NCBI GenBank assembly: GCA_049889775.1
Contig: JBMHCT010000030.1
Location: forward strand, 62,001 to 126,000
Direction: 5' to 3'
Length of the DNA: 64,000 nt
Source: Jejuia sp049889775
Lineage (GTDB): Bacteria > Bacteroidota > Bacteroidia > Flavobacteriales > Flavobacteriaceae
A program made the translations under genes and the position numbers. Below are positions 1 to 11,972 of this stretch, one piece after another. A model generated the notes under the pieces. It was not told where the DNA came from and did no database searches. It saw only the letters and a program-made list of their open reading frames with translations. Position 1 is the first letter of the stretch, and each line of letters opens with the position of its first letter.

Positions 1-711
1 CGTATTAGCTTTTAATGCTTCACTTGGTTCTGCTTTGTCAACAATTACAGAACTTAAAGCATAAATACCTAAACCCACATCTTCATTAAGTTCGTTCCTT
101 TTGTAGGCATCAACTAAGTTACTTCTAATGTTTTGTAAATTCTCAGAAACACAAGCTGGAATTATGTTTTGTAAACCATCTAAAACCTCTATTTCTGCAT
201 TGGTCTCAGAAGTGTTAATTAATGTTGATTTTTTAATAAAACCAAATTGGTTACTAGAGTTCCATTGGTACCTAAACGTTAACCCAAGATCAAGGTTGTT
301 TTCTTCAAAAACTACCTTATTCCCGTATCTGTTTTTATAGAGGTTTGTTTGTGTATTGTATATTCCTTTTTGCCGAATAGAAAATGGTTCCCACAATCGT
401 GTTTCTCCATTTCTTGTAACTTGTAGTAGTGTTTTACTACCAGTAATTTCAGCCATTTCGGTAATCTTATCATCTGTATAATAAGGAAATAACGAATAAT
501 CCGCATTCTTTCTTCCTGCAGTAAGCCCTCCATTACTGGAAATAAACATCCAGTGGTTGGAGTCGCTAACTATACTCATGAAAAATGGACGCATTTCGTC
601 ACTGTTCGAAATCTTATAATAAGTTTCGTTGTTAAAATTTATCAATTCGCCTTTAACAGTTTTCATTTGGTTTGAAACTTTAGGTTGGTCTTTTAGTGTT
701 AACAGCATCAT
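1..711 (-). CDS. Partial N-terminus of a large protein in the beta-glucan locus; possibly a GH94/GH149-like phosphorylase
   Basis: The frame is open for 237 codons and runs off the left edge. It starts at a double ATG (711-706), with an in-frame TAA just upstream at 717-715, so the start cannot be further out. There is no signal peptide, so the product should be cytoplasmic. The visible part is a beta-rich domain with a segment around residues 45-80 (SNHWMFISSNGGLTAGRKN) that recalls the N-terminal sandwich of GH94-type phosphorylases, where a bound-sugar loop reads roughly SNTAGGYS. Beta-1,3-glucan phosphorylases of family GH149 are about 1100 residues and are known in Bacteroidota laminarin loci, so that is my best guess. 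The catalytic domain lies outside the window, so the family is inference. A terminator hairpin separates it from the upstream lipoprotein gene. Confidence 0.4.
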   Translation of the reverse strand, partial: MMLLTLKDQPKVSNQMKTVKGELINFNNETYYKISNSDEMRPFFMSIVSDSNHWMFISSNGGLTAGRKNADYSLFPYYTDDKITEMAEITGSKTLLQVTRNGETRLWEPFSIRQKGIYNTQTNLYKNRYGNKVVFEENNLDLGLTFRYQWNSSNQFGFIKKSTLINTSETNAEIEVLDGLQNIIPACVSENLQNIRSNLVDAYKRNELNEDVGLGIYALSSVIVDKAEPSEALKANT

Positions 712-720
712 TCTTTAGGG

Positions 721-754
721 AAAAAAGGCTAGCAATACATCTACAGCTAGCCTT
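721..754 (-). terminator. Rho-independent terminator downstream of the PKD lipoprotein gene
   Basis: A perfect 9-bp inverted repeat (AAGGCTAGC at 725-733, GCTAGCCTT at 746-754, 12-nt loop) is followed on the minus strand by six T (726-721). It sits 23 bases after the stop of the lipoprotein gene and only 10 bases before the start of the next gene, so it may end or attenuate transcription inside the cluster. Confidence 0.75.
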
Positions 755-777
755 CTAACCATTTTTAATTAATAATT

Positions 778-3186
778 TTATTCTAGCCTTATATCATCAA
801 AATAATAGACGCCATCTGAAGTTGTAGTTTCTCCGTCGGTACCTTCAGGATTATCTGGTTTTATTACCAACTGGTTAAGACCTGTATTACTTGGAGGAAT
901 ACCTGTAAATGTTATTGATACCTCTGTCCAAGTATTCGCATCAGTAATTGTTGCAAATTGAGGCCCTGGGTTTCCAGAATCTGATGGCTGCGGATCTGAA
1001 TTAACTTCAAACCTCATAACCACATTAGCTCTTGTAGAATACACTTTAAACTTAAATGTTTTAGTGGCGTCAAAATTACTTGGGAATGCGTTTTGGAAAC
1101 CAGCCCATCTATTGCTTCCAGAAGCCTTATTAACTCTTAAAACGTAATCAGAAGTATTGATACCTGTTTTAGAAGGGTTATCATCAAGACTTGTTGTCAT
1201 GCTGCCACTATCTGTAAAAGTGCTTATAAACGATTCACAGGATTCAAAGTTTACTGGGAATGAAGTTGCAGCAACAGCATCTCCCGAACAACCTCCACCA
1301 GTGCCGCCAGAACCTCCGCCTCCACCGCCAGAGGATCCTAGATTCAGTTTTAAATCATCAAAATAATAAACGTTAGTATTCGCTGGTCCTTCAAGGTCGA
1401 AGAATATAACAAGCCTATCATATTTGTCACTATCAGCAGCATTAAATGGAATGATAAGCTCCTCCCACTCATTGGTTTTTGTTGTAGTAGCAGTTGAGGC
1501 CCTGTCACCAGAAGTGGTCGCTCCCGCAGAGGTTTTATCCTCCAGCTTCAATGTAACTTTATAACCCGATACTGGCGAAAATACCTTAATTGAAAAATTA
1601 GAATTATCTGTAATAGTGAATTTGTCAGCAAAGTCAATCTGTAAATTATCCCATGGTTGTACCCCAGATTTGGTAACCTTACCTACTTTACACGATGCAT
1701 TTACAACATTATCAAAGTCTGGGTTATCTACGTATTCATAGGTTACATTATCTTGGAAGAACTTGTCTAGTTCGCTTCCTTGAGCTGCGGTCGTCCCCGG
1801 ATCATCCATAAAGCTTAAATTAAAGCTATCTGGATTCAAGGATTGCATGGTTTCTGCTTCGCACTGGCCACCGCCGCCTCCAGTACCTAGATTCAATTTA
1901 ATATCATCGATAAAATATGCGTTGGTGTTAGCTGCTCCTTGTAAATCAAAGAATATTACCATTTTGTCATACTTTCCACTATCAACAGCATTGAAAGGAA
2001 TTGTTAATTCTTCCCATTCATTAGTCTTTGTGGTTTGTGTTGTAGACAGCACATCACCAGAATTGATTGCACCTGCCGAAGTTTTGTCCTCCAACTTCAT
2101 AGTGATGTTATATCCAGCTACCGGAGAGTAGACTTTAATCGTAAAGTTAGAACCATCGGTAAACGTAAACTTATCATCAAAATCGAACTGTAGGTTGTCC
2201 CATGGTTGTACTCCTGCTTTTGAGACCTTACCAACTTTACATGACTTATTTGCATCAGTAGAAGGATCTGGATTATCCACATATTCATAGGTTACGTTGT
2301 CCTCAAAAATAGATATACCTCCTCCAGCAACTTCAGGATCAGTTAAAAACGTCATATTTAAATCTACGGCACTTAAAGATTCCTCTGTTTCCGCATCACA
2401 TGGTGGTAATATTGTTTCTTCTTGGGTAATATTGTCAAAGTAGAATATCCCTGAAGCTGTACCAGGTCCATCCACAAATAGCACCAATTTTGGATAAGCA
2501 CTTGAAGAAGAGAAGTTAAATAAAAGCTCTTCCCAACCAGTACCGCCATGTGTTACTGTAACTTCGGCAAATTCACTAGCTGATATTTCTAATTTCAGTA
2601 AAATGGTTATCGGCGTATTAGACCAAAAATCCATTTTAATTGTTCTTAGTTCAGATAAATCTACAGCCTCACCAAGCGTGAAAACTATACCTTCGAAAGC
2701 AGCACCAACATTTGTAATGGCACCAACTTTATTAGCTTCCGTATTCGACCCTGAAGGATCCGGGTTATCTACAATTGAAAATGAAGCTCCACTAAATCCT
2801 TCAACATTATAATTGATGTTAGTTCCATCAAAAGAAATCGGTATCGAAGCTACTTCTGGAATAAGAATGATAATTTCACTTTGAAATGTATCAGTTCCTC
2901 CAGAACCATCATTGGCTTTAAGTACAACGGTGTATGTGCCGTTTTCATATACTTTTACAGGATTTATAAGCGTTGATGAAGTCCCATCGCCAAAGCTCCA
3001 CTCATAACTCCCTGCATTTTCAGAAGTATTTATAAATGTTACTGTACCTGTCTCAATATCTAAAGTATATGTAAAGCCTGCGTCTAATTTTGCGACAACC
3101 ACCACATCATCACCTTCACAACTGGCAAGACAAAATGCAAGTAGAAAGATTGGAATGCAAGTTATTATATTAAGAAATTTTTTCAT
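778..3186 (-). CDS. Surface glycan-binding lipoprotein: PKD domain plus four CBM-like modules
   Basis: An 802-residue protein with a lipoprotein signal (LLAFCLASCEG, lipid Cys at about 23). A PKD domain follows (about 33-108, with the typical WSFGDGT motif), then four beta-sandwich modules of about 150-180 residues, each ending in a Y/F-F-D-D/N-I signature. Modules 2 and 3 (roughly 2400-1864 and 1863-1335) are a clear internal duplication, sharing NVTYEYVDNPD, GVQPWDNLQ and KTNEWEEL. Poly-Gly linkers ending in a Cys follow modules 2 and 3. No catalytic motif is visible. It is 18 bases after the GH16 gene in an operon, which suggests a surface protein that holds the polysaccharide for the hydrolases. 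PKD/CBM lipoproteins are common in laminarin loci of Flavobacteriia. The exact CBM families cannot be named by eye. Confidence 0.8.
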   Translation of the reverse strand: MKKFLNIITCIPIFLLAFCLASCEGDDVVVVAKLDAGFTYTLDIETGTVTFINTSENAGSYEWSFGDGTSSTLINPVKVYENGTYTVVLKANDGSGGTDTFQSEIIILIPEVASIPISFDGTNINYNVEGFSGASFSIVDNPDPSGSNTEANKVGAITNVGAAFEGIVFTLGEAVDLSELRTIKMDFWSNTPITILLKLEISASEFAEVTVTHGGTGWEELLFNFSSSSAYPKLVLFVDGPGTASGIFYFDNITQEETILPPCDAETEESLSAVDLNMTFLTDPEVAGGGISIFEDNVTYEYVDNPDPSTDANKSCKVGKVSKAGVQPWDNLQFDFDDKFTFTDGSNFTIKVYSPVAGYNITMKLEDKTSAGAINSGDVLSTTQTTKTNEWEELTIPFNAVDSGKYDKMVIFFDLQGAANTNAYFIDDIKLNLGTGGGGGQCEAETMQSLNPDSFNLSFMDDPGTTAAQGSELDKFFQDNVTYEYVDNPDFDNVVNASCKVGKVTKSGVQPWDNLQIDFADKFTITDNSNFSIKVFSPVSGYKVTLKLEDKTSAGATTSGDRASTATTTKTNEWEELIIPFNAADSDKYDRLVIFFDLEGPANTNVYYFDDLKLNLGSSGGGGGGSGGTGGGCSGDAVAATSFPVNFESCESFISTFTDSGSMTTSLDDNPSKTGINTSDYVLRVNKASGSNRWAGFQNAFPSNFDATKTFKFKVYSTRANVVMRFEVNSDPQPSDSGNPGPQFATITDANTWTEVSITFTGIPPSNTGLNQLVIKPDNPEGTDGETTTSDGVYYFDDIRLE

Positions 3187-3204
3187 GTCTATATTTTTTT
3201 TGAT

Positions 3205-4047
3205 TTAGTTGTTCATTTCATATACTCGCACATAGTCTACAAGCATTGTTTGAGGAAATACAGTTTCTGCATTTGGAGCTCCAGGTAACGAACCGCCAAC
3301 AGCTATATTTAAAATAATGTAAAACCTATCATCAAACACCCATCTTCCAGGAACATCTTCTGGTGTGATTTGATTATATAGCACATCATCTACATAAAAA
3401 TTGATATATCCAGGTCCCCATTCAATTCCAAATATGTGGAACCCTGTGTCAAATCTGTCATTATCTAATTTATATTCTTTACTTACAGATTCTCCTCCAG
3501 AATATCCTGGACCATGAACTGTTCCAAATATTTCAGAAGGCTTATCTCCTAAGTATTCCATAATATCAATTTCTCCTATTTCCGGCCATATTTCAATACC
3601 ATTTTTATCATCGCCTAATAACCAAAACGCAGGCCATATACCCTTGCCGTATGGCAATCTAATGCGTGCTTCCCAGCGGCCATACTTCTGTTCAAACTTG
3701 CCTTTTGTTAAAAGTCTAGCTGAGGTATAGGACGAACCCTCAAATTGTTCTTCTCTGGCGGTAATTATTAATACCCCATTTTGCACAACAACATTCTCTG
3801 GACGGCTCGTATAGTATTGTAACTCATTATTTCCCCAACCGTTTTGACCAGTACCAATATCAAAATTCCAAATGTCTGGGTTAGGCGCGCCATCAACATC
3901 AAACTCATCGGCCATGGTGATTTCAGTAAAGTTTGCAACGGTCTGTGTTTCATCTGTATTACATCCCAACACAACAACGAACAAAACCATTATAACCAGT
4001 AGAGAGAATCCCTGTATTTTTACTTTATATGTTTTTAATCTATTCAT
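3205..4047 (-). CDS. GH16 family glycoside hydrolase lipoprotein (laminarinase-like)
   Basis: A 280-residue protein. The N-terminus is a lipoprotein signal (VVVLGCN, lipid Cys29), so it is probably anchored in a membrane and likely surface-exposed. The GH16 jelly roll shows the catalytic signature GEIDIMEYLG, giving Glu159 as nucleophile, Asp161, and Glu164 as acid/base. The IWPAFWLL stretch and the C-terminal DYVRVYE strand are typical of bacterial endo-beta-1,3-glucanases. The extended EIDIME form and the neighbours favour laminarin-type beta-1,3-glucan over agar or carrageenan, but specificity is inferred. It lies between two CBM-like lipoprotein genes with gaps of 24 and 18 bases, so it is part of one transcription unit. 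Confidence 0.92.
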   Translation of the reverse strand: MNRLKTYKVKIQGFSLLVIMVLFVVVLGCNTDETQTVANFTEITMADEFDVDGAPNPDIWNFDIGTGQNGWGNNELQYYTSRPENVVVQNGVLIITAREEQFEGSSYTSARLLTKGKFEQKYGRWEARIRLPYGKGIWPAFWLLGDDKNGIEIWPEIGEIDIMEYLGDKPSEIFGTVHGPGYSGGESVSKEYKLDNDRFDTGFHIFGIEWGPGYINFYVDDVLYNQITPEDVPGRWVFDDRFYIILNIAVGGSLPGAPNAETVFPQTMLVDYVRVYEMNN

Positions 4048-4071
4048 GATTCTATATATTTTTAATTTGTT

Positions 4072-5493
4072 CTATTCTGTGTAGAAGTATATATTATCCA
4101 AAATAAAATCTGGTCCTCCAGCCAATATAATGGCGCCTAGATTATTTTTTTGTGAAGCTAGATCTCCTCCTAGAGGAATATCAAATGAAGACCATGATCC
4201 AGCGGTAAAACCAGATGCTGTAAACCTAAAATCCTTGTCGTCTCCATCGGGGAAACCTGTAAAAACATTGGTTTCTATTTCACCATTTCCTCCAATATCG
4301 CGGATTTGAAATTCTACATTAGCACTAGCATTTGTTGTAAATACATCTACATGCATGTGTGACAAGGCAGAAGCATCTACAGTACTGTCGAAAATAATTC
4401 CTGTAAAATTATTTGAAGAGTAAATCATTACGTTATTACCCGCTAAATTTGCTAGAGTAGTTTGAGTAGTAGAACCTCCAAAACCAGGATTGAAATTACT
4501 ATTTGTTTCGTTTGTGTAGGCATCACTAAAAATTGATTTTACATTTGATGCTGGTCGCATCGGAACAGGAGCAGTTGGTAAGTCTCCACTTGATGTGACC
4601 TCATAAGATCCTTGTGCTTCAACACCATTCAAAGAGGCTGTTATTTTAGCTGTACCTTCTGACAGCACAGTTACGATACCGCTTCCATCTACGGTGGCTA
4701 CACTTGGGTTAGAGGATTCAAAATCAAAAAACGCGGGAGTAGTTGCAACTGTAACATTACTTCCATCCACATTAAAAGTTTGAGTTACAAGAAACCCAAC
4801 GTCCACAGTACTTCCATTAAAAGATTGTGCTACAATATCTTGCCCCAGCAATATTGAAGGCTTAGGTTGCGCAATAATTCCAGTTTTTTCAAATTTTAAT
4901 TCGTCTATCCAAAATGTATAGCCAAAACCATTTGTACTTTGTGTTCCTGCGGAAAAAATAAACATTCCTTTTTCCTGAACATATTTTGACGGGTCTGGCA
5001 TTGGGATGATATACTTTTTCCAATCCGTAGATAATAGTATATCATTTAAAGCAACTGCATGCTCGTTGTCTCCAAAATCGGTGCCAAAACCAACTAACCC
5101 AACTGTCGCGGTAGTAGAGCCTTTTGCCCAAAAAGTTAAAGCATCATATTGCGTTAAGTTTCTTCCTTCTCCTCTATCTCTGAAAATTCCACCAATAAAC
5201 CCGCCATCAGGATCATTAGGTGCAGGTACGTCAATTCGTATTGAAGAGTTTCCTACATACGCAACGTTATCATCTGTTCCAAAACCATTAGGATTAGCAC
5301 CAGCCGCAGGATCAAAAGACTCAAAAAACTCGTCTGTTAGTCCAACTGGCGCATCATTAAACACTTCCCCTGTAGTTGGAAAAGTAGCTAGTACTGCATC
5401 ATCTGAAAGTTCTCTTTCACAGCTTATTATTAGTGTTGAAACAACAACTAATAAGCCTATGGTTTTTCTATATGTGAATCTTATATTTTTCAT
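4072..5493 (-). CDS. CBM-like / Big_2 lipoprotein, probable surface glycan-binding protein
   Basis: A 473-residue lipoprotein (signal ends LIISCERE, lipid Cys25). The order of parts is a first beta-sandwich module (about 60-205) ending in TFWIDELKFE, an Ig-like Big_2 domain (about 215-300, with SSNPSVATVDGSGIVTV), and a second beta-sandwich module (about 320-473) ending in FILDNIYFYTE. No catalytic residues are seen. In position and architecture it matches the non-enzymatic glycan-binding lipoproteins (SusE/SusF or SGBP-like) of Bacteroidota glucan loci. It starts 9 bases after the glycosidase-barrel gene and is followed 24 bases later by the GH16 gene. Binding to beta-1,3-glucan is inferred from this context only. 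Confidence 0.75.
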   Translation of the reverse strand: MKNIRFTYRKTIGLLVVVSTLIISCERELSDDAVLATFPTTGEVFNDAPVGLTDEFFESFDPAAGANPNGFGTDDNVAYVGNSSIRIDVPAPNDPDGGFIGGIFRDRGEGRNLTQYDALTFWAKGSTTATVGLVGFGTDFGDNEHAVALNDILLSTDWKKYIIPMPDPSKYVQEKGMFIFSAGTQSTNGFGYTFWIDELKFEKTGIIAQPKPSILLGQDIVAQSFNGSTVDVGFLVTQTFNVDGSNVTVATTPAFFDFESSNPSVATVDGSGIVTVLSEGTAKITASLNGVEAQGSYEVTSSGDLPTAPVPMRPASNVKSIFSDAYTNETNSNFNPGFGGSTTQTTLANLAGNNVMIYSSNNFTGIIFDSTVDASALSHMHVDVFTTNASANVEFQIRDIGGNGEIETNVFTGFPDGDDKDFRFTASGFTAGSWSSFDIPLGGDLASQKNNLGAIILAGGPDFILDNIYFYTE

Positions 5494-5502
5494 CTTAGTT
5501 AA

Positions 5503-8694
<3,192 letters not shown>

Positions 8695-8999
8695 AATTAA
8701 TTGTGTCTTATTAGTTTTAGTTGTTGTATTACCAAAGGCGGCAATACTAGGTTGTCTTCATACAAAAGACAATTGTGGATTTATAAAACTACCTTAATGA
8801 AATGTTAATTTGATAATTTTAACCACAACAAAAAACATACAACTCAAAAAAACATGATTAATTTTGAGAAAACAGCAAAAAAACACAGTGTTTATAAGGG
8901 CTTTGGGAGTGTCAGGAAAATTGAGTCAAATACTAAAACCTTAAAATGTTGTGGTGATGTATAGGCAGTTAGTCTGCTTGTTGTGGTATTTGTAAAAAC
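8695..8999. other. Intergenic region upstream of the glycosidase-barrel operon
   Basis: About 305 bases between the regulator stop and the operon start, both on the minus strand. It should hold the operon promoter. I see a small inverted repeat TTGTCTT / AAGACAA (8752-8758 and 8766-8772) that could be an operator or mRNA hairpin, and a TAGTATTG (minus strand, 8749-8742) one base off the Bacteroidota -7 consensus. No gene or known RNA was recognised. Confidence 0.4.
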
Positions 9000-11813
9000 T
9001 TAAATCTCTAAAATATAGTCTGATAAGCTTTCTTCGTGTGGTAGCTCCATCTTTTTCCGTAACCTGTAGCGCTTAACCTCAACACTTCTTGGAGAGATAT
9101 TTAATAATGGGGCTATCTCTTTTGAGGATAAATTCAAACGTAAATACGCACACAATCGTAAATCATTTGAGGTGAGGTTTGGATGGGTGCTTTTTATCTT
9201 TTTGAGAAAATCTTTATCAGCATTATTGAAAGCTTCTTGAAACAAATTCCAATCGTCATTATTATTTAGGTTTCGGTCAATAATTCTGATGACTTTTTTT
9301 AGGTTTTTCGTGTCATCAATTTGCTCCAACTCACTCTTTATCGTGCTTAAAAATTCATTTTTCTTAATCAAGTTCATGGTAGAAACACCAAGCTCTCTGT
9401 TCTTATTTTCTATATCTTCTCTAAGCTTATCATTTCTAAAACGCATCAATTGTTGCTTATTTTCTAACTCTTTCAGCTCAAACTCTCTTGTTGCTCTTTG
9501 CATTAAACGCTCTCGTTGTTTTCTATAATAGCGCTTATACACTGTATGCATAAATAGCGAAAACAATAGTACACCAAGAATATAACTTGCAATTGCGAGA
9601 TTAGATAAGTACCATGGTCTTGGAATAGAAAAAGAGTAAGTTGCGTTGTTTAATGTTGGCTGGTTTCCTACCCTACCATTAACTACAAAGGTATAATCTC
9701 CAAATGGTAAGTTCTCAAATAGTACATTTCCTGTGGTGGTCCACTCGCTCCAATTATCGTAAATACCTTCTAGCTTATAACGATATTCTGGTTTTTGGGT
9801 TTTTAAAAATTCTGTTATGCTGTAGGAGAACCTAATATTTCTTTCTTGCTTCTCAAATTCCACCGGCTTTGAAATATCCACCAGACGCTTAGAATCATCA
9901 TTGAGCAATTGACTTACCTCAATTTGATCTATGTTAATTTCGTGGTTTTGAATTTCGTTTTTATCCAGGTCTAAAATGATGTAACCAGATCTTGACCCTA
10001 ATAAGAATCTTTGGTTTTCAATTTGAGAAACACTTTCATAACCCACTACATCCTCTCTTATATCTTCAGGAAATGGTACGCTATTTATTTTTATTTCGTC
10101 ACTTAATTTTGAGGTGGTTATATATTTAATGCCGCTTGAAGAAAAACTCCACAGTGTATTAGTGCTCTCATCATTAACCAATTTAGCAGATGTAAAATTG
10201 CTGCTATCGATTAACTGACTAAATACAGAATCCTTTTCAAAACGTTTTGAATCTTGGTTTAATTTGAACACCCCATCTTTTGTGCTGTATAAAAGCGCCT
10301 TATTATATTTTGCAATACTGGAGTTTGGGCCATTTTTATTCGTGCTATCTAGGGTTACACGTTGTACTTCTGATAAATCTTTATTTAATTTTAAGTTGAA
10401 CACACCTTTATATTCATGACTTAAATACATCTCATCAGCTTTTGAAAATTCAAAAAACCTGCTAGATACATCAAAACCGTTCAACTTATTTCTAATTTGC
10501 CAAGTACCTGATTTATTTTCCAAAACATAAAGACCATCATAGTTACCTTGAATTAATAATTCATTGTTATCTGGGATTCTCTTTATGCCCCACGTACCTT
10601 GAATGGAGGCTATTTTTTTGGCTAAATTGTTTGAAATAATTAGTGTGCCTGAATTGTGCCCGCAAAAAAGTGTATCGTCAATTACTTTTAAAAACCACAC
10701 TTGTCCCTGTGTTCCTTTTATAAACTCAAACTTTTCTTCTCCTTCGATAGGCCTATAAAACAACCCCTGGTTTGTTCCTAAATATAACATTCCGTTATGA
10801 ACTGCCGAAGTATATACGCTGCCTATTCTGCCTGTTTTATCATAGTAAATACTATAAGGCGATTTCATGTTTATACAATTAATACCATTATCCAACCCTA
10901 ACCATAAATTACTATCTAAATCTTCATGAATTGATAAAACCGTGTTATTGCTTAAACCATCTTCTTGAGCAATTTTAAATTTAAAAATTCCATCCTCTGA
11001 TAGATGAATAATACCGTTTGATATCGTACCTAATATGAAACTATTATCCTTTAATTGAATACCACTAAACACACTTATAGTTTCTAAAATGTTGTTTGCT
11101 GGAATATCCCATTTAGTCAAATCATTATTATTCAATTCAAAAAAGCCGCTATTTTGAGTAAGTAGAAGCGTTGTATTTTCTTTTCTAAAAACCTTTACTA
11201 TGATATCATTCTTTAATACATCGCTATCCGAAATGAGAATAGCCTCTCCACTTTCAATTTTGAACAATCCTTTATTTAAACCCTGAAACAAAAAGCTGTT
11301 ACCAGATTTAAATAAACGTGAAATATCTCCTTCATAAGACACAATATTATAAGATGCTGTTGCACTATTGTATATGTGAATGCGGTCTAGTGACTGAAAA
11401 ATAACTACATTATCCAGCGCCAGAATATTCCAAAATTCCTCGTCCTCTAAAAATTTAACAGATAGTTGTTTGGCAAGAGACGTATAACTAAGCACACCAA
11501 AATTGTTTCTTTTCCAAAAACCAAAATCGTGATAACTTCCTGTATAAATTAAATCATTTACAACTTTTACACTTCTAATTATAGTTTCGTTTGGGGAACT
11601 ATATAGACTCCATTTTGAGCCATTAAATTCTAGTAGTCCGCTATTATTTGCAACATAAATATATCTGTTTTTAGCTTGAGAAATGGACCAATTTTGGGAA
11701 GAAGCATTATAATCTACAGGTGTAAAAATATTAATAGGCGGCCGGTCTTGAGCCCCCGTGCTAATAATTAATCCTAATAGGAAAAACAGAAGTAATCGGT
11801 CGGTGTTTTTCAC
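9000..11813 (-). CDS. Membrane-spanning propeller / Y_Y_Y sensor with LuxR-type HTH, probable PUL regulator
   Basis: A 937-residue regulator. A signal peptide (1-21) is followed by a long periplasmic beta-propeller region of the two-component-regulator-propeller type (about 30-600, with repeats like HEDLDSNLWLGLDNGI). A Y_Y_Y domain follows (about 640-720, YRYKLEGIYDNWSEW), then one transmembrane helix (about 735-757), a charged coiled coil (about 765-820), and a C-terminal LuxR/GerE-like helix-turn-helix (about 875-930, LSSKEIAPLLNISPRSVEVKRYRL). It lacks histidine kinase and receiver domains, so the signal must pass directly from periplasmic sensor to DNA-binding domain. Proteins of this type sit beside glucan loci in Flavobacteriia. 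Control of the adjacent operon is inferred from its position. Confidence 0.85.
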   Translation of the reverse strand: MKNTDRLLLFFLLGLIISTGAQDRPPINIFTPVDYNASSQNWSISQAKNRYIYVANNSGLLEFNGSKWSLYSSPNETIIRSVKVVNDLIYTGSYHDFGFWKRNNFGVLSYTSLAKQLSVKFLEDEEFWNILALDNVVIFQSLDRIHIYNSATASYNIVSYEGDISRLFKSGNSFLFQGLNKGLFKIESGEAILISDSDVLKNDIIVKVFRKENTTLLLTQNSGFFELNNNDLTKWDIPANNILETISVFSGIQLKDNSFILGTISNGIIHLSEDGIFKFKIAQEDGLSNNTVLSIHEDLDSNLWLGLDNGINCINMKSPYSIYYDKTGRIGSVYTSAVHNGMLYLGTNQGLFYRPIEGEEKFEFIKGTQGQVWFLKVIDDTLFCGHNSGTLIISNNLAKKIASIQGTWGIKRIPDNNELLIQGNYDGLYVLENKSGTWQIRNKLNGFDVSSRFFEFSKADEMYLSHEYKGVFNLKLNKDLSEVQRVTLDSTNKNGPNSSIAKYNKALLYSTKDGVFKLNQDSKRFEKDSVFSQLIDSSNFTSAKLVNDESTNTLWSFSSSGIKYITTSKLSDEIKINSVPFPEDIREDVVGYESVSQIENQRFLLGSRSGYIILDLDKNEIQNHEINIDQIEVSQLLNDDSKRLVDISKPVEFEKQERNIRFSYSITEFLKTQKPEYRYKLEGIYDNWSEWTTTGNVLFENLPFGDYTFVVNGRVGNQPTLNNATYSFSIPRPWYLSNLAIASYILGVLLFSLFMHTVYKRYYRKQRERLMQRATREFELKELENKQQLMRFRNDKLREDIENKNRELGVSTMNLIKKNEFLSTIKSELEQIDDTKNLKKVIRIIDRNLNNNDDWNLFQEAFNNADKDFLKKIKSTHPNLTSNDLRLCAYLRLNLSSKEIAPLLNISPRSVEVKRYRLRKKMELPHEESLSDYILEI

Positions 11814-11972
11814 TTGTTTAGTTGCTGTTGGGTCTCTAAGGTACTAAAAACAATACTTGTAAGCAACTGTGTATGGTTAACGTAGTAGTTAATTTTAGTC
11901 AATGACGTAGTAAAACCAATAAGCCGCTCAATAATAAGCGACCCTTTTTTCTGTAGATATTGTATTATTTTA

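Noticed and set aside
312..533. A 73-codon minus-strand frame
   Set aside because: It is out of frame with the long open frame 1-711 on the same strand, which has a better composition and start.
11925..11960. Weak hairpin with T-run (CGCT/AGCG) after the head-GIN gene
   Set aside because: The stem is only 4-5 bp, and the T-run is on the plus strand, where no gene ends.
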